This document shows positions 40,913 through 49,813 of a stretch of DNA of 64,000 bases, in pieces; within the stretch, counting starts at the first letter, position 1; every line of letters starts with the position of its first letter. The DNA is taken from positions 186,001-250,000 of the forward strand of contig NZ_JARXZC010000003.1 of NCBI RefSeq assembly GCF_029894335.1. The letters are read 5' to 3'. The notes beneath the pieces are model-generated. The model did no database searches. It saw nothing but the letters and a program-made list of their open reading frames with translations, and was not told the DNA's origin. Made by a program: the position numbers and the translations under genes. The DNA is from Kitasatospora sp. MAP5-34. Lineage in GTDB: Bacteria; Actinomycetota; Actinomycetes; Streptomycetales; Streptomycetaceae.

Positions 40913-41842
40913 TCAGCGGCGGTAGCCCCGGCTCACGTCGCGCTCCTCGGCGTCCTCGTAGGGGAGGAACCAACCCTCGGGGTGGGTGGCGGCGAGCAGC
41001 TGGTCGATCCGGTCGGCGGAGTCGGCGTCCGGGTCCTCGTCCTCGGGGCCGTAGACGCCGAAGAGCTCGTCGACGCAGCCGTCCCAGTCGTAGTCGTACA
41101 GGTCGACGGGGAGGTCGCCCATCATGTCGGCGACCGCCTGCGGCTGGGAGCCGAGCAGCTCTCGGGCGTCGGCGAGGGCCAGCCGCAGGGCCAGCTCCTC
41201 GGCCGGGCAGCGGGGCAGCGGCCATTCGCCGAGCGCCAGGTCGTCGGCGAGGTCGTCGAAGGTCCGGGCGACGGAGCGGCGCCAGCTGCGGTGCATCCCC
41301 CACGTCCGGCGCGGGAAGCGGGCGAGGACGGCCCACTCCTGTTCGTCGTCGTCGGTGATCGGGTCGCCCTCGTGCTCCTCGAGGTCGTCGTAGGCCGCGT
41401 CGGCGAGGGTGATCAACTGGGTGTGCAGGAGACAGGCCGTGCGCGGCGTGAGCAGCCAGTCGCCGACCGCGCCGCCGTCCTCCACCTCGGTGTCGAGGGG
41501 GAAGAGTTCGGCGAAGTCGGGGGCGAAATCGTCGGTGAGGCTGATCTCCAGGGTGCCGCCGAGCGCCTCGATACCGGGGATCGCGGCGACCAGGCGGTCC
41601 GGGTGGAGCAGGGCGCCGAGCGCCGCGTTCGGGTCCTCGGTGACCTCGCGCAGCAACGCCTCGCGCTGGCCCGCCGCGTCGATCCCGACGAAGTCGAGCT
41701 CCGCGACGGCCGCCTGCGCGGCGGCTCTCAAGGCCGGCCAGTCGGTGATCCGGATACCGAGCACCACCGTCGCCTCGATCTCCTGCGCGCCGGAATCCTC
41801 CGTCGCGCCCGGCCCCTGTGGATGATCGCTTCGCTCGCCCAT
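40913..41842 (-). CDS. Conserved hypothetical acidic protein, 309 aa
   Basis: A soluble, strongly acidic protein (ATG 41842, MGERSDHPQGPGA) of 309 residues. It has no signal, membrane segment or recognised domain. Notable pieces are HTQLITLADAAYDDLEEHEG, FPRRTWGMHRSWRRSVARTF and an Asp/Glu-rich tail (YGPEDEDPDADSADRIDQL). It runs in the same direction as pth2 with a 69-bp gap and is probably co-transcribed. Codon use is normal for the genome. Function unknown. Confidence 0.75.
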   Translation of the reverse strand: MGERSDHPQGPGATEDSGAQEIEATVVLGIRITDWPALRAAAQAAVAELDFVGIDAAGQREALLREVTEDPNAALGALLHPDRLVAAIPGIEALGGTLEISLTDDFAPDFAELFPLDTEVEDGGAVGDWLLTPRTACLLHTQLITLADAAYDDLEEHEGDPITDDDEQEWAVLARFPRRTWGMHRSWRRSVARTFDDLADDLALGEWPLPRCPAEELALRLALADARELLGSQPQAVADMMGDLPVDLYDYDWDGCVDELFGVYGPEDEDPDADSADRIDQLLAATHPEGWFLPYEDAEERDVSRGYRR

Positions 41843-41955
41843 GGGGCTACGGTACGGCTTTTCCCGCCCTGGGTTCACTGGAGTGTGACAGCTTCTTGCG
41901 CTCACCCCGGCGTGGCCGCGCGTCGGTGGCGCACCGGGGGGCGCACGATAGTCCG

Positions 41956-42327
41956 ATGAGCAACCTGGACGAGTACGGCGGCGGGCAGAGCCCGAACGCG
42001 GATGTGCTGGTGGTCACCACCAACGATGCACCCGGCTACCGGGTGGAGCGGGTGATCGGGGAGGTCTTCGGCCTGACGGTACGCAGCCGTCACATCGGTA
42101 CCCAGATCGGCGCCTCGTTCAAGTCGATGCTGGGCGGCGAGCTGCGTGGTCTGACGAAGACGCTGGTGGAGAGCCGGAACCAGGCGATGGCACGGCTGAT
42201 CGAGCAGACCAAGGCACGGGGTGGCAATGCCGTGCTGACAATGCGATTTGACGTCACGGAGGCTGCCGATTTGGGGACGGAGATCTGCGCCTACGGCACG
42301 GCGGCGGTGATCGCTCCGCTGGGCTGA
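41956..42327 (+). CDS. YbjQ family (UPF0145) heavy-metal-binding-like protein
   Basis: A 123-residue small protein of the YbjQ/DUF74 family, which forms pentameric rings of unknown function. Signatures: VLVVTTNDAPGYRVERVIGE, GLTVRSRHIGTQIGASFKSM, GGELRGLTKTLVESRNQA, ARGGNAVLTMRFDVTE and a final EICAYGTAAVI. The ATG at 41956 (MSNLDEYGGGQ) is the natural start. It is divergent from the hypothetical gene at 41842 and followed after 33 bp by a flavoprotein gene. Confidence 0.92.
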   Translation: MSNLDEYGGGQSPNADVLVVTTNDAPGYRVERVIGEVFGLTVRSRHIGTQIGASFKSMLGGELRGLTKTLVESRNQAMARLIEQTKARGGNAVLTMRFDVTEAADLGTEICAYGTAAVIAPLG

Positions 42328-42360
42328 GCCTGGGAACACGCTGTCGATGTCGGATGTTCC

Positions 42361-43467
42361 ATGGGCGTGACTGTTTACCGTGCAACAGAAGTGGAGGTCG
42401 TGGTGGTGGGCGCCGGGCAGGCCGGCCTGTCGGCCGCCTACCACCTGCGCAGGCGCGGCTTCGCCCCGTTCGACAGCTTCGTCGTACTGGACGCGGAGAA
42501 CACGGCCGGCGGCGCCTGGGCCCACCGCTCGCCGTCGCTGCGGATGGCCACCGTGCACGGTTTCCACGACCTCCCCGACTTCGAACTGCCCGCCCCCGAC
42601 CCGCTGGCCCCGGCCCGCGAGGTGGTCCCGGGGTACTTCGCGGCGTACGAGGCCAAGCACGCGCTGCCGGTGGTCCGGCCCGTCCACGTACGGGCGGTGC
42701 GCTCGCTGCCGGACCGGCGGCTGCTGGTCGAAACGGACGCCGGCGACTGGTCGGCCCGGGCCCTGATCAACGCGACCGGGACGTGGACCCGCCCGTTCCT
42801 CCCCCACTACCCCGGGCACTTCGGCGGGCGGCAGCTGCACTACGCGGACTACCGGGGGCCCGAGGAGTTCGCCGGGCAGCGGGTGGTCGTGGTGGGCGGC
42901 GGGGCGTCCGCGATCCAGGTGCTGTCGGAGGTCGCGGCGGTGGGCGACACGGTCTGGGTGACGCGGACCCCGCCGGTGTTCCGGGACGGCCCGTTCAGCC
43001 CGGAGGCCGGGCGGGAGGCGGTGGCGATGGTCGAGGAACGGGTGCGGCAGGGGTTGCCGGTGCGCAGCGTGGTGAGCGTGACCGGACTCGGGCCGTCGGT
43101 GGCTTTCCGGCGGGCCCAGGAGTTGGGGGCACTGGAGCGGAGGCCGATGTTCGACCGGCTGACCGAGCACGGCGTGGCCTGGGACTCGGCGGAGCTGGCG
43201 GTGGACGCGATCGTCTGGGCGACGGGTTTCCGCCCTGAGATCGGCCACCTCACCCCGCTCGGCCTGCGCGGGCCAGGCGGCGGCATCCGGATGGACGGCA
43301 CCCGGGCCGCCGCCGACCCGCGCGTCCATCTGGTCGGCTACGGGCCGTCGGCGAGCACCATCGGTGCCAACCGGGCGGGCCGGGCGGCGGTCAACGGGAT
43401 CGTGAAGCTGATCGGTGAGCCGGCGCACGTCCCGGTCGGCGCGCCTGACCGGGCCTACCGGTCGTAG
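42361..43467 (+). CDS. FAD/NAD(P)-dependent monooxygenase-type flavoprotein
   Basis: A 368-residue flavoprotein of the Baeyer-Villiger/YUCCA-like group. The N-terminal FAD motif is VEVVVVGAGQAGLSAAYHL; NATGTWTRPFLPHYPG and the second dinucleotide motif VVVVGGGASAIQVLSEV bind NADPH; AIVWATGFRPE is the C-terminal FAD signature. The substrate is unknown. ATG 42361 is the longest reasonable start, but no ribosome site precedes it, and a GTG at 42391 is an alternative. Its stop lies in one copy of a 27-bp tandem duplication shared with the convergent paaE end. Confidence 0.85.
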   Translation: MGVTVYRATEVEVVVVGAGQAGLSAAYHLRRRGFAPFDSFVVLDAENTAGGAWAHRSPSLRMATVHGFHDLPDFELPAPDPLAPAREVVPGYFAAYEAKHALPVVRPVHVRAVRSLPDRRLLVETDAGDWSARALINATGTWTRPFLPHYPGHFGGRQLHYADYRGPEEFAGQRVVVVGGGASAIQVLSEVAAVGDTVWVTRTPPVFRDGPFSPEAGREAVAMVEERVRQGLPVRSVVSVTGLGPSVAFRRAQELGALERRPMFDRLTEHGVAWDSAELAVDAIVWATGFRPEIGHLTPLGLRGPGGGIRMDGTRAAADPRVHLVGYGPSASTIGANRAGRAAVNGIVKLIGEPAHVPVGAPDRAYRS

Positions 43468-43500
43468 TCGACCGACCGGGCCTACCGGTCGTAGTCGACC
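43447..43500. repeat. Perfect 27-bp tandem duplication at a convergent gene junction
   Basis: The unit beginning GACCGGGCCTACCGGTCGTA occurs twice back to back (43447-43473 and 43474-43500). The stop of the rightward flavoprotein gene lies in the first copy and the stop of the leftward paaE in the second. A single ancestral copy would have made the two genes overlap tail to tail. Confidence 0.9.
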
Positions 43501-44555
43501 GTGACGCGGTCGGAGACCGGGCGGGCCTGGCAGGTGAGTACGTAGCCGGCCGCGAGTTCCTTCTCCTCCAGGGCGAAGTTGCGCCGCATCTCGACCTCGC
43601 CCTCGGTGACCAGTGCGCGGCAGGTGCCGCAGACCCCGCCCTTGCAGGCGAACGGCAGATCGGGCCGGGCCCGCTGGGCGCCGTCCAGGATCGAACGGTC
43701 CCGGGGCAGCGGCAGGGTGCCGGCCCGGCCGTCCAGGACGACGGTGACCTCGCTCAGCTCGCCGCTCGGCTCGTCCTCGGCCCGCTCGGCGACGGGCTCG
43801 TCCTCGGCGTGGAAGAGCTCCTGGTGCACCCGTTCGCCGGGAACCCCCAGGTCGGCGAGGAGGTCCTTGGTGCCCGTGACCATCCCGTACGGGCCGCAGA
43901 GCCACCAGTGGTCGACGGCCGGGACGTCCACCAGGGCCGCGAGCAGCGCCTTCACCCGCTCGGGGTCGAGCCGACCGCTGAGCAGCTCGGCGTCGCGGGT
44001 CTCCCGGGAGAGCACGTGCAGGAGCTGGAAACGGCCGAGGAAACGGTCCTTCAGATCGGCCAGCTCGTCGGCGAACATCACCGTGTCGCTGCGGCGGTTG
44101 CCGTAGAGCAGGGTGACCTGCGAGCCCTCGTCGGCGGCCAGCACGGAGGCCGCGATCGAGAGCATCGGGGTGATCCCGGACCCGGCGGCGAGCAGCACGT
44201 GCTCGGCGGGGAGGCCCAGCTCCGGGCTGAACAGACCGGTGGGCGGCAGCACCTCGACCGGGTCGCCGGCGCCCGCCTCGCGGACCAGCCAGCGGGAGAA
44301 CAGTCCGCCGGGCACCTCGCGGACGGCGATCCGCAGCGCGCCGCCGACCGGCGCGCAGATCGAGTACGAGCGCCGTTCGTCCGTGCCGTCCACGATCCGG
44401 CGCAGGGTGAGGGTCTGGCCGGGACGGAAGGCGTAGTCGGCGGCGAGCGCGGGGGGCACCTCGAAGGTGACCGCGACCGCGTCCTCGCAGAGCGGCTCCA
44501 CGGCTTCGATCCGCAACTCGTGGAAGGTCGGTCGGGCTGCGGCCATGGCGCTCAA
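43482..44555 (-). CDS. paaE: Phenylacetyl-CoA 1,2-epoxidase reductase subunit PaaE
   Basis: A 357-residue reductase that passes electrons from NADPH through FAD and a 2Fe-2S centre to PaaA. The flavin domain has RRSYSICAPVGG, the NADPH domain AAGSGITPMLSIAASVL and CGPYGMV, and the C-terminal plant-type ferredoxin domain CKGGVCGTCRA with a fourth Cys in LTCQA. The start is probably TTG 44555, seven bases after GGAG; ATG 44546 is the alternative. It is the last gene of paaABCDE. Confidence 0.93.
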   Translation of the reverse strand: MSAMAAARPTFHELRIEAVEPLCEDAVAVTFEVPPALAADYAFRPGQTLTLRRIVDGTDERRSYSICAPVGGALRIAVREVPGGLFSRWLVREAGAGDPVEVLPPTGLFSPELGLPAEHVLLAAGSGITPMLSIAASVLAADEGSQVTLLYGNRRSDTVMFADELADLKDRFLGRFQLLHVLSRETRDAELLSGRLDPERVKALLAALVDVPAVDHWWLCGPYGMVTGTKDLLADLGVPGERVHQELFHAEDEPVAERAEDEPSGELSEVTVVLDGRAGTLPLPRDRSILDGAQRARPDLPFACKGGVCGTCRALVTEGEVEMRRNFALEEKELAAGYVLTCQARPVSDRVTVDYDR

Positions 44556-44556
44556 C

Positions 44557-45033
44557 TCAGATCTCCTTGATCCGTTCGAAAGGTTCCCGGCAGTCGCGGC
44601 AGCGCCAGAGCGCCTTGCACGCGGTGGAGCCGAACCGGGAGAGCTCCTCGGTGTCCGTGCTCGCGCACTGCGGGCAGCTGACCGTGCGGCGGGTGGGGCC
44701 GAGCTGCAGCAGCCCGTGCGAGGGCGGCGCGATGCCCGCCTCCGCCAGCTTGCGGCGGCCCGCTTCGGTGATGCTCTCGCTGCTCCACGGCGGGTCGAGG
44801 CGCAGCCGTACCCGGACGTCGTCGAAGCCCGCCGCGCGCAGCCGGGCGTCCACGTCGGCGGCCATCTCGGCGATCGCCGGGCAGCCGGAGTAGGTCGGGG
44901 TCAGCCAGGCGGTCACAGTGCCGCCGTCCTCCTCGACCCCGGCCAGCACGCCCAGATCGGCGAGGGTGAGCATCGGGAGTTCGGGGTCGGGGACGGCCGC
45001 CGCCACCTCCCACGCGGTCATGGTCGTCACCAC
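44557..45033 (-). CDS. paaD: Phenylacetyl-CoA epoxidase assembly factor PaaD
   Basis: A 158-residue protein of the MIP18/SufT-type group needed for maturation of the Paa oxygenase. The N-terminal domain has VPDPELPMLTLADLGVL and LTPTYSGCPAI. The C-terminal zinc ribbon has CPQCASTDTEELSRFGSTACKALWRCRDC split over two CxxC pairs. ATG 45033 overlaps the end of paaC by 7 bp. The order paaA-B-C-D-E is the standard one. Confidence 0.93.
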   Translation of the reverse strand: MVTTMTAWEVAAAVPDPELPMLTLADLGVLAGVEEDGGTVTAWLTPTYSGCPAIAEMAADVDARLRAAGFDDVRVRLRLDPPWSSESITEAGRRKLAEAGIAPPSHGLLQLGPTRRTVSCPQCASTDTEELSRFGSTACKALWRCRDCREPFERIKEI

Positions 45034-45935
45034 GTCGCCCCCGGGTGGGCGCGGGCCACCACCTGGAGTTCGGCCAGCAGCGGGCCGAGCGCCTCGGTGT
45101 GCACGCCGTCGCGCCCGGCGCGCCCGCCGACCCGGGCCATCGGGGCGGCCACCGGCACGGTGAGCCCGGCCTCGGTGATCACCTCGGCGAGGCCCTGGAG
45201 GACGGATTCGCGCAGCTCGGCGGGGTCGGTGCCGAGCCGGAGCTCCACCGGGTGGGCGGTGAAGAGCTCGTCCAGCAGCGGCCAGACAGCGTCCAGCCCG
45301 GCCTGCATCCGCAGCGCGGAGTACGGCGTGCCGTCGCCCAGGCGGAGCGTCCAGGCGATGGCGTACTCACGGTGGTACGCCAGCTCCTTAACTCCGCGCG
45401 CGGCGACGGCGGCGAGCACCGGGTCGGCGAACGAGGCGAGCCGCTCGTAGAGGGCGTGGCGGGCGGTGGAGAAGAGCAGCAGGCGGGCGATCGAGTACGC
45501 GAAGTCACCGTTCGGCGCCTCGACCAGCCGGACGTTGCGGAACTCGTGGTCCTCACGCCAGTAAGCGAACTCGTCCTCGCCGCGCCCGGTGCCGTCCGCC
45601 TGGCCGGCCCGGGAGAGCAGCTGCCGGGACTGGCCGAGCAGGTCGAGCGCGAGGTTGGCGAGCGCGACCTCCTCCTCCAGCTCGGGGGCGCGGGTGCACC
45701 ACTCGATCAGCCGCTGGGCCAGGATCAGCGCGTCGTCGCCGAGCATCAGGCAGTACGCGGCCAGGTCGGCGCCGTCGATCCCGGGCGGGAGCGCGGTGTC
45801 GACGCCGAGCAGCGGGTCGGCGAAGCCGGTGCCATAGGCCCAGCGGGCCTCGCCCTCGGGCTCGCCGGGTGCCTCGGAGAGGCTCAGGTAGACGTGGTCG
45901 TCGGTGTGATCGGTCATGGCGCGGTGCTCGTTCAT
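45027..45935 (-). CDS. paaC: Phenylacetyl-CoA epoxidase structural subunit PaaC
   Basis: A 302-residue ferritin-like helical subunit that pairs with PaaA but lacks a catalytic di-iron site. Characteristic stretches: YCLMLGDDALILAQRLIEW, ALANLALDLLGQSRQLLSRA (near), VKELAYHREYAIAWTLRLGD and LDAVWPLLDELF. Three in-frame ATGs compete (45968, 45935, 45917). The first lies before the paaB stop, and no ribosome site separates the others, so the start is uncertain by 6 codons. It overlaps paaD. Confidence 0.92.
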   Translation of the reverse strand: MNEHRAMTDHTDDHVYLSLSEAPGEPEGEARWAYGTGFADPLLGVDTALPPGIDGADLAAYCLMLGDDALILAQRLIEWCTRAPELEEEVALANLALDLLGQSRQLLSRAGQADGTGRGEDEFAYWREDHEFRNVRLVEAPNGDFAYSIARLLLFSTARHALYERLASFADPVLAAVAARGVKELAYHREYAIAWTLRLGDGTPYSALRMQAGLDAVWPLLDELFTAHPVELRLGTDPAELRESVLQGLAEVITEAGLTVPVAAPMARVGGRAGRDGVHTEALGPLLAELQVVARAHPGATW

Positions 45936-45951
45936 AGCGCGGTGGCCCCCG

Positions 45952-46245
45952 TCAGATGTGCGGGACATCCTCGGGGATGTCGTAGAAGGTCGGGTGGCGG
46001 TAGACCTTGTCCCCGCTGGGGGCGAAGAACGGGTCCTGCTCGTCGGGCGCGGAGGCGGTGATGGCGCTGGAGCGGACCACCCAGAGGCTGACGCCCTCGT
46101 TGCGGCGGGTGTAGAGATCCCGCGCGGCGAGCAGCGCCATCCGGTCGTCGGCGGCGTGCAGGGAGCCGACGTGGACGTGGTTCAGCCCGCGCCGGGGGCG
46201 CACGAACACCTCGTACAGCGGCCAGTCGGCCTTGGTCGCGCTCAC
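45952..46245 (-). CDS. paaB: Phenylacetyl-CoA epoxidase subunit PaaB
   Basis: A 97-residue subunit bridging the PaaA-PaaC heterodimers. GTG 46245 follows AGGAGA. The sequence [52 protein letters not shown] and a C-terminal [16 protein letters not shown] is diagnostic. The stop of paaA overlaps its start by 4 bp. Confidence 0.95.
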   Translation of the reverse strand: MSATKADWPLYEVFVRPRRGLNHVHVGSLHAADDRMALLAARDLYTRRNEGVSLWVVRSSAITASAPDEQDPFFAPSGDKVYRHPTFYDIPEDVPHI

Positions 46246-47294
46246 TTTCGGTTCTCCTGCTTCTGCTGCTGCTGCATTTGTTGCTGTTGTGCCTGCTGGG
46301 CCTGCTGGTGCTTCTGTTGCTGCTTGTGCGCGTAGGCCAGGGCGGCTTCGCGCACCCAGGCACCGTCCTCGTGGGCGGCCCGGCGGCGGTCGACGCGCTC
46401 GGTGTTGCACGGGCCCTGGCCCTTGATCACCTGCTTCAGCTCCGACCAGTCGGGCTCGCCGAAGTCCCAGCCGCCGCGCTCCTCGTTCCAGCTCAGCGCC
46501 GGGTCGGGGAGGGTGACGCCGAGATGCTCCGCCTGCGGCACGGACATGTCGACAAATCGCTGACGCAGCTCGTCGTTGGTGTGCCGCTTGATCCGCCAGG
46601 CCATCGACTGGGCGGTGTTCGGCGAGTCGCCGTCCGGCGGGCCGAACATCATCAGCGACGGCCACCACCAGCGGTCCACCGCGTCCTGCACCATCCGGCG
46701 CTGGCCCTCGGTGCCGCGCATCAGCGTCATCAGCAGCTCGTAGCCCTGGCGCTGGTGGAACGACTCCTCCTTGCAGATCCGCACCATCGCGCGGGCGTAC
46801 GGCCCGTACGAGCAGCGGCAGAGCGGGACCTGGTTGCAGATCGCCGCACCGTCCACCAGCCACCCGATCACGCCGACGTCGGCGTAGGTGAGGGTGGGGT
46901 AGTTGAAGATCGAGGAGTACTTCTGGCGCCCGGAGATCAGCTTCTCGGTGAGCTCGGCGCGATCGACGCCGAGCGTCTCGGCGGCGGCGTAGAGGTAGAG
47001 GCCGTGGCCCGCCTCGTCCTGCGACTTGGCCAGCAGGATCGCCTTGCGGCGCAGCGAGGGCGCCCGGGTGAGCCAGTTGCCCTCCGGCTGCATGCCGATG
47101 ATCTCCGAGTGGGCGTGCTGGGCGATCTGCCGGACCAGCGTGGCCCGGTAGGCGTCGGGCATCCAGTCACGCGGCTCGATCCGCTGCTCGGCGCCGACGA
47201 CCGCGTCGAAGTGCGCCTCCAGGTCGCCCAGGTCTCTGTCTCCCTGCGCCACCGACCCCGCACCTGCCGCGTTCACTGCATTCGCTGCATCCAC
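46242..47294 (-). CDS. paaA: Phenylacetyl-CoA epoxidase catalytic subunit PaaA with Q-rich tail
   Basis: A 350-residue di-iron oxygenase subunit that forms the 1,2-epoxide of phenylacetyl-CoA. Di-iron ligands are in [31 protein letters not shown] and [17 protein letters not shown] 47294 is preceded by GGGAGG at 8 bp. A short Ala/Asn-rich N-terminus is followed by the standard domain to about residue 320. The last 28 residues are a glutamine-rich tail ([17 protein letters not shown] and onward) not found in typical PaaA. First gene of the operon, directly downstream of a palindromic operator. Confidence 0.94.
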   Translation of the reverse strand: MDAANAVNAAGAGSVAQGDRDLGDLEAHFDAVVGAEQRIEPRDWMPDAYRATLVRQIAQHAHSEIIGMQPEGNWLTRAPSLRRKAILLAKSQDEAGHGLYLYAAAETLGVDRAELTEKLISGRQKYSSIFNYPTLTYADVGVIGWLVDGAAICNQVPLCRCSYGPYARAMVRICKEESFHQRQGYELLMTLMRGTEGQRRMVQDAVDRWWWPSLMMFGPPDGDSPNTAQSMAWRIKRHTNDELRQRFVDMSVPQAEHLGVTLPDPALSWNEERGGWDFGEPDWSELKQVIKGQGPCNTERVDRRRAAHEDGAWVREAALAYAHKQQQKHQQAQQAQQQQMQQQQKQENRK

Positions 47295-47312
47295 TGCGCC
47301 CGCCTCCCGACT

Positions 47313-47360
47313 GACCGTTCGGTCGGGTCCATTGTGTCTGGTGTGGGGCTCGAATGACAA
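47313..47360 (-). promoter_or_regulatory. Predicted paa promoter and TetR-type operator
   Basis: Minus strand: TTGTCA (47355-47360), an 18-bp spacer and CACAAT (47331-47336). GACCG and CGGTC (47313-47324) form an inverted repeat directly after the -10, overlapping the expected transcript start. This fits repression by a TetR-family PaaR relieved by phenylacetyl-CoA; no paaR gene lies in the window. Confidence 0.5.
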
Positions 47361-47457
47361 GGGACCTGGCCGGAAGGCCGGGCGTGGAGGCTCCACTTTG
47401 GGCAACCGAGCCAGCACACGAGGGGCGCGTGGGGGCACCTCCCGGCCGAAGGTTGGG

Positions 47458-47515
47458 GGAGAACTGCGCGAAACCGGAGGTACAGCGCCGCACCTACCGC
47501 CTCGCGCAGTTCTCC
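47458..47515 (-). terminator. 14-bp inverted repeat after the M20 peptidase gene
   Basis: GGAGAACTGCGCGA (47458-47471) pairs perfectly with TCGCGCAGTTCTCC (47502-47515) across 30 nt, 28 bp beyond the M20 peptidase stop. The GCGCAGTTCTCCGCGCCCC type is a common Streptomyces terminator repeat, and a related arm occurs at 63934. A separate GC-rich palindromic block (about 47431-47461) abuts it. Confidence 0.65.
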
Positions 47516-47542
47516 GCGCCCCGTTCATCGCTGAGGTCCGGC

Positions 47543-49093
47543 CTACGGGCGGTCTCGCAGGCGGGGCAGCGGGACGGCCAGCAGGGCGGCCAGCAGGGCG
47601 ATCCGGGGGGCCAGCTGGGCGATTTCGATGCGCTCGCCCCGCGCGTGCGAGCCCGCACCGACCGCGCCGAGCCCGTCGAGGGTGGGCAGACCACGGGCGC
47701 CGGCCAGGTTGGTGTCCCCCGCGCCGCCCGCCGGAGCGCCGTCCAGCTGCTGTCCGAGCACCGCCGCGAGCGAACGTACGTGCCGCAGCAGCGGATCACC
47801 CGTCCGCTCGGGCCAGGCCGGACGGCTGGACAGCACCTCGGTCCGGACCCGGGCTCCCGGACGCAACGCGGTCAGCTGGGCGAGGGTGTCGAGCGTGCGG
47901 CTCTGCGCCTCCGCCGTGGCGAACCGCAGGCCGAGTTCGGCCTCCGCCCGTCCGGCCACCACGTTCGCCCGGCTTCCGCCGCTGATCCGCCCGGCGTTGA
48001 GTTCCGTCCCCGGCTGGCCCACCAGCCCGCGCACCGCGACCAGCTGGTCCACCAGCTCGTCCACCGCCGAGGTGCCCTGACCTGCGTCGTTGCCGGCGTG
48101 CGCCTCCCGGCCGGTGACGGTCAGCAGGACCCGCGTACTGCCCCGGCGGGCGGTCTTCACCCGCCCGTCCGGATGCGGCGGCTCCAGCCCCAGAACGGCG
48201 GCAGCGCCCGGGAGTTGACGCTCCACCAGGCGACGCCCGTCCGGGCTGCCGACCTCCTCGTCGGCGACCACCACCAGCCGCACCGGCCGGTGCGGACGCT
48301 GGCCCAGGTCGGCCAGCAGGGCGAACGCCCCTTCGAGCAGGGCGAGCCCGGCCTTCATGTCCAGGATGCCCGGACCACTCAGCAACCCGTCGGCCTCCTG
48401 CACCGGCCAGTCGGCCAGCGTACCGACGGGCCAGACGGTGTCGTGATGGCCGACCACCAGGACGTGCGGCAGGTTCTCCTCCTGCCCGGCCCACTCCAGC
48501 ACCAGGTGGTCCCCGGCCACGCCGGACTCGCGCCGGACCTGCGCGCCGGTCGCGCGGAAGCCCGCGGTGAGCTCCTCCGCCAGCAGGTTCAGGCGGGGCA
48601 CGTCCCCCGTCGGCGACTCCATCGCGACCAGCTCGGCGCAGCGGCGCTGGACCGCGCCGGCGAGCGTACGAGCGCGCGAGTTCAGCGTCGAGGGCAGACC
48701 GGGCAGTGCGGCCGGGCTGTTCTGCCCACCGCTCTCCGCCGTACCGGCCTCGGCGGCCCTGCCGGGCCCGGCGGTGCCAGCCGGCCCGGTGGTGCCCGTG
48801 GGTCCGGCGGTGAGTGTGGGTCCGGCGGTGGCAGCGGGCTGCGTTCCCGTCTCCGCCGGGCCGCCGGGCTTCACGCCGGACGGCTTCGCGGCGACGGCTT
48901 TCACGCCGGACAGCTTCGGAGCCAGTGCTTTCGGCCCGGACGGCATGGGTGCGACCGGTTTCGGAGCGGGCTGCTTCGAACCTGGCTGCTTCGAACCGGG
49001 CGCGGGCTCTGCGGCAGCGGGCGGCACCACGCCCGAGGACGGAGTCGACGACGGTCGGGCGACCGCAGGGCCCGAGACTGTATGAGGGCTCAA
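47543..49093 (-). CDS. M20-family metallopeptidase with long Pro/Ala/Lys-rich N-terminus
   Basis: A 516-residue protein. The last 380 residues form an M20 peptidase of the carboxypeptidase G2/ArgE group: [12 protein letters not shown] (His zinc ligand), [14 protein letters not shown] (bridging Asp), [13 protein letters not shown] (catalytic and ligand Glu), the dimerisation-domain [13 protein letters not shown], and final His in [12 protein letters not shown]. It would cleave a C-terminal glutamate or another acyl-amino acid. The first 130 residues are a disordered Pro/Ala/Gly/Lys tract ([19 protein letters not shown]) without a signal peptide. The start is TTG 49093, six bases after GGGGAGG. 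Confidence 0.87.
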   Translation of the reverse strand: MSPHTVSGPAVARPSSTPSSGVVPPAAAEPAPGSKQPGSKQPAPKPVAPMPSGPKALAPKLSGVKAVAAKPSGVKPGGPAETGTQPAATAGPTLTAGPTGTTGPAGTAGPGRAAEAGTAESGGQNSPAALPGLPSTLNSRARTLAGAVQRRCAELVAMESPTGDVPRLNLLAEELTAGFRATGAQVRRESGVAGDHLVLEWAGQEENLPHVLVVGHHDTVWPVGTLADWPVQEADGLLSGPGILDMKAGLALLEGAFALLADLGQRPHRPVRLVVVADEEVGSPDGRRLVERQLPGAAAVLGLEPPHPDGRVKTARRGSTRVLLTVTGREAHAGNDAGQGTSAVDELVDQLVAVRGLVGQPGTELNAGRISGGSRANVVAGRAEAELGLRFATAEAQSRTLDTLAQLTALRPGARVRTEVLSSRPAWPERTGDPLLRHVRSLAAVLGQQLDGAPAGGAGDTNLAGARGLPTLDGLGAVGAGSHARGERIEIAQLAPRIALLAALLAVPLPRLRDRP

Positions 49094-49813
49094 CGGACAC
49101 CTCCCCGCACGCCGCCGGTACTCAGCGGATCACCGAAGGACGTACCTGGGAACGCCTCGGGCGTCCTGGTCACCGGCAGGCCGGACCGGACGGCGGCGTG
49201 GCCGACGGCTTCGACGCGGCGACGCCGCACTCCGTCGGGCAACGTCAGGTGGTGCGACCTCGGGCTGGGCAACACTGGGTCCTCCTCGCTCGGTCCGGCG
49301 ACCCCGGCTCGGCCCGGGGCCTGTGGACGACGGCCTCCGTACGGCGTCGCCGAGGGCAACGATGCAGAGAGGCCGAGGCGAGCCTAGAAGATTCGTTCGT
49401 TCTCCTGCGAGGTGGCCTGGGTACTACGTCGCGTTCACGACCTCCCGGGTCGGCCGCCCACCGGGGCCCGGCCCGTACGCCCTCAGCCTTCCGGCCTGCT
49501 GCGGAACGTGGGCGCGACCGCTGCGGCAGGGCCTGACTCCACGATGAACCTCGGCCGGTTCTCCGGCCTCCCGAATCGTCTCGGCGACGCCGATCCACGC
49601 CCGACGGGTGACGGGTGACGGCCGATCAGCCTTCGGCGCGGGCGTGGCGTGAGCGCGGCGTCGGGGACTCCGCTCGATGATGGGATCGCGGCCTCCGATC
49701 CGGTGCGGACGGACACGGGAGGCGTGACGACGCAGTGCGCGCGGCCCGCGCGCGACCGGCACGACGGTTTCGCGAGTGCGCGGGACCGGACCTCACGGAG
49801 CTGGGGACCAGAC
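49094..49813. other. 720-bp region without a supported gene
   Basis: Several open frames cross this stretch on both strands, but none shows a domain, a ribosome site with a plausible start, or consistent codon use. It presumably contains promoters for the divergent M20 peptidase and acetyltransferase genes. I see no repeats or strong hairpins in it. Confidence 0.45.
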
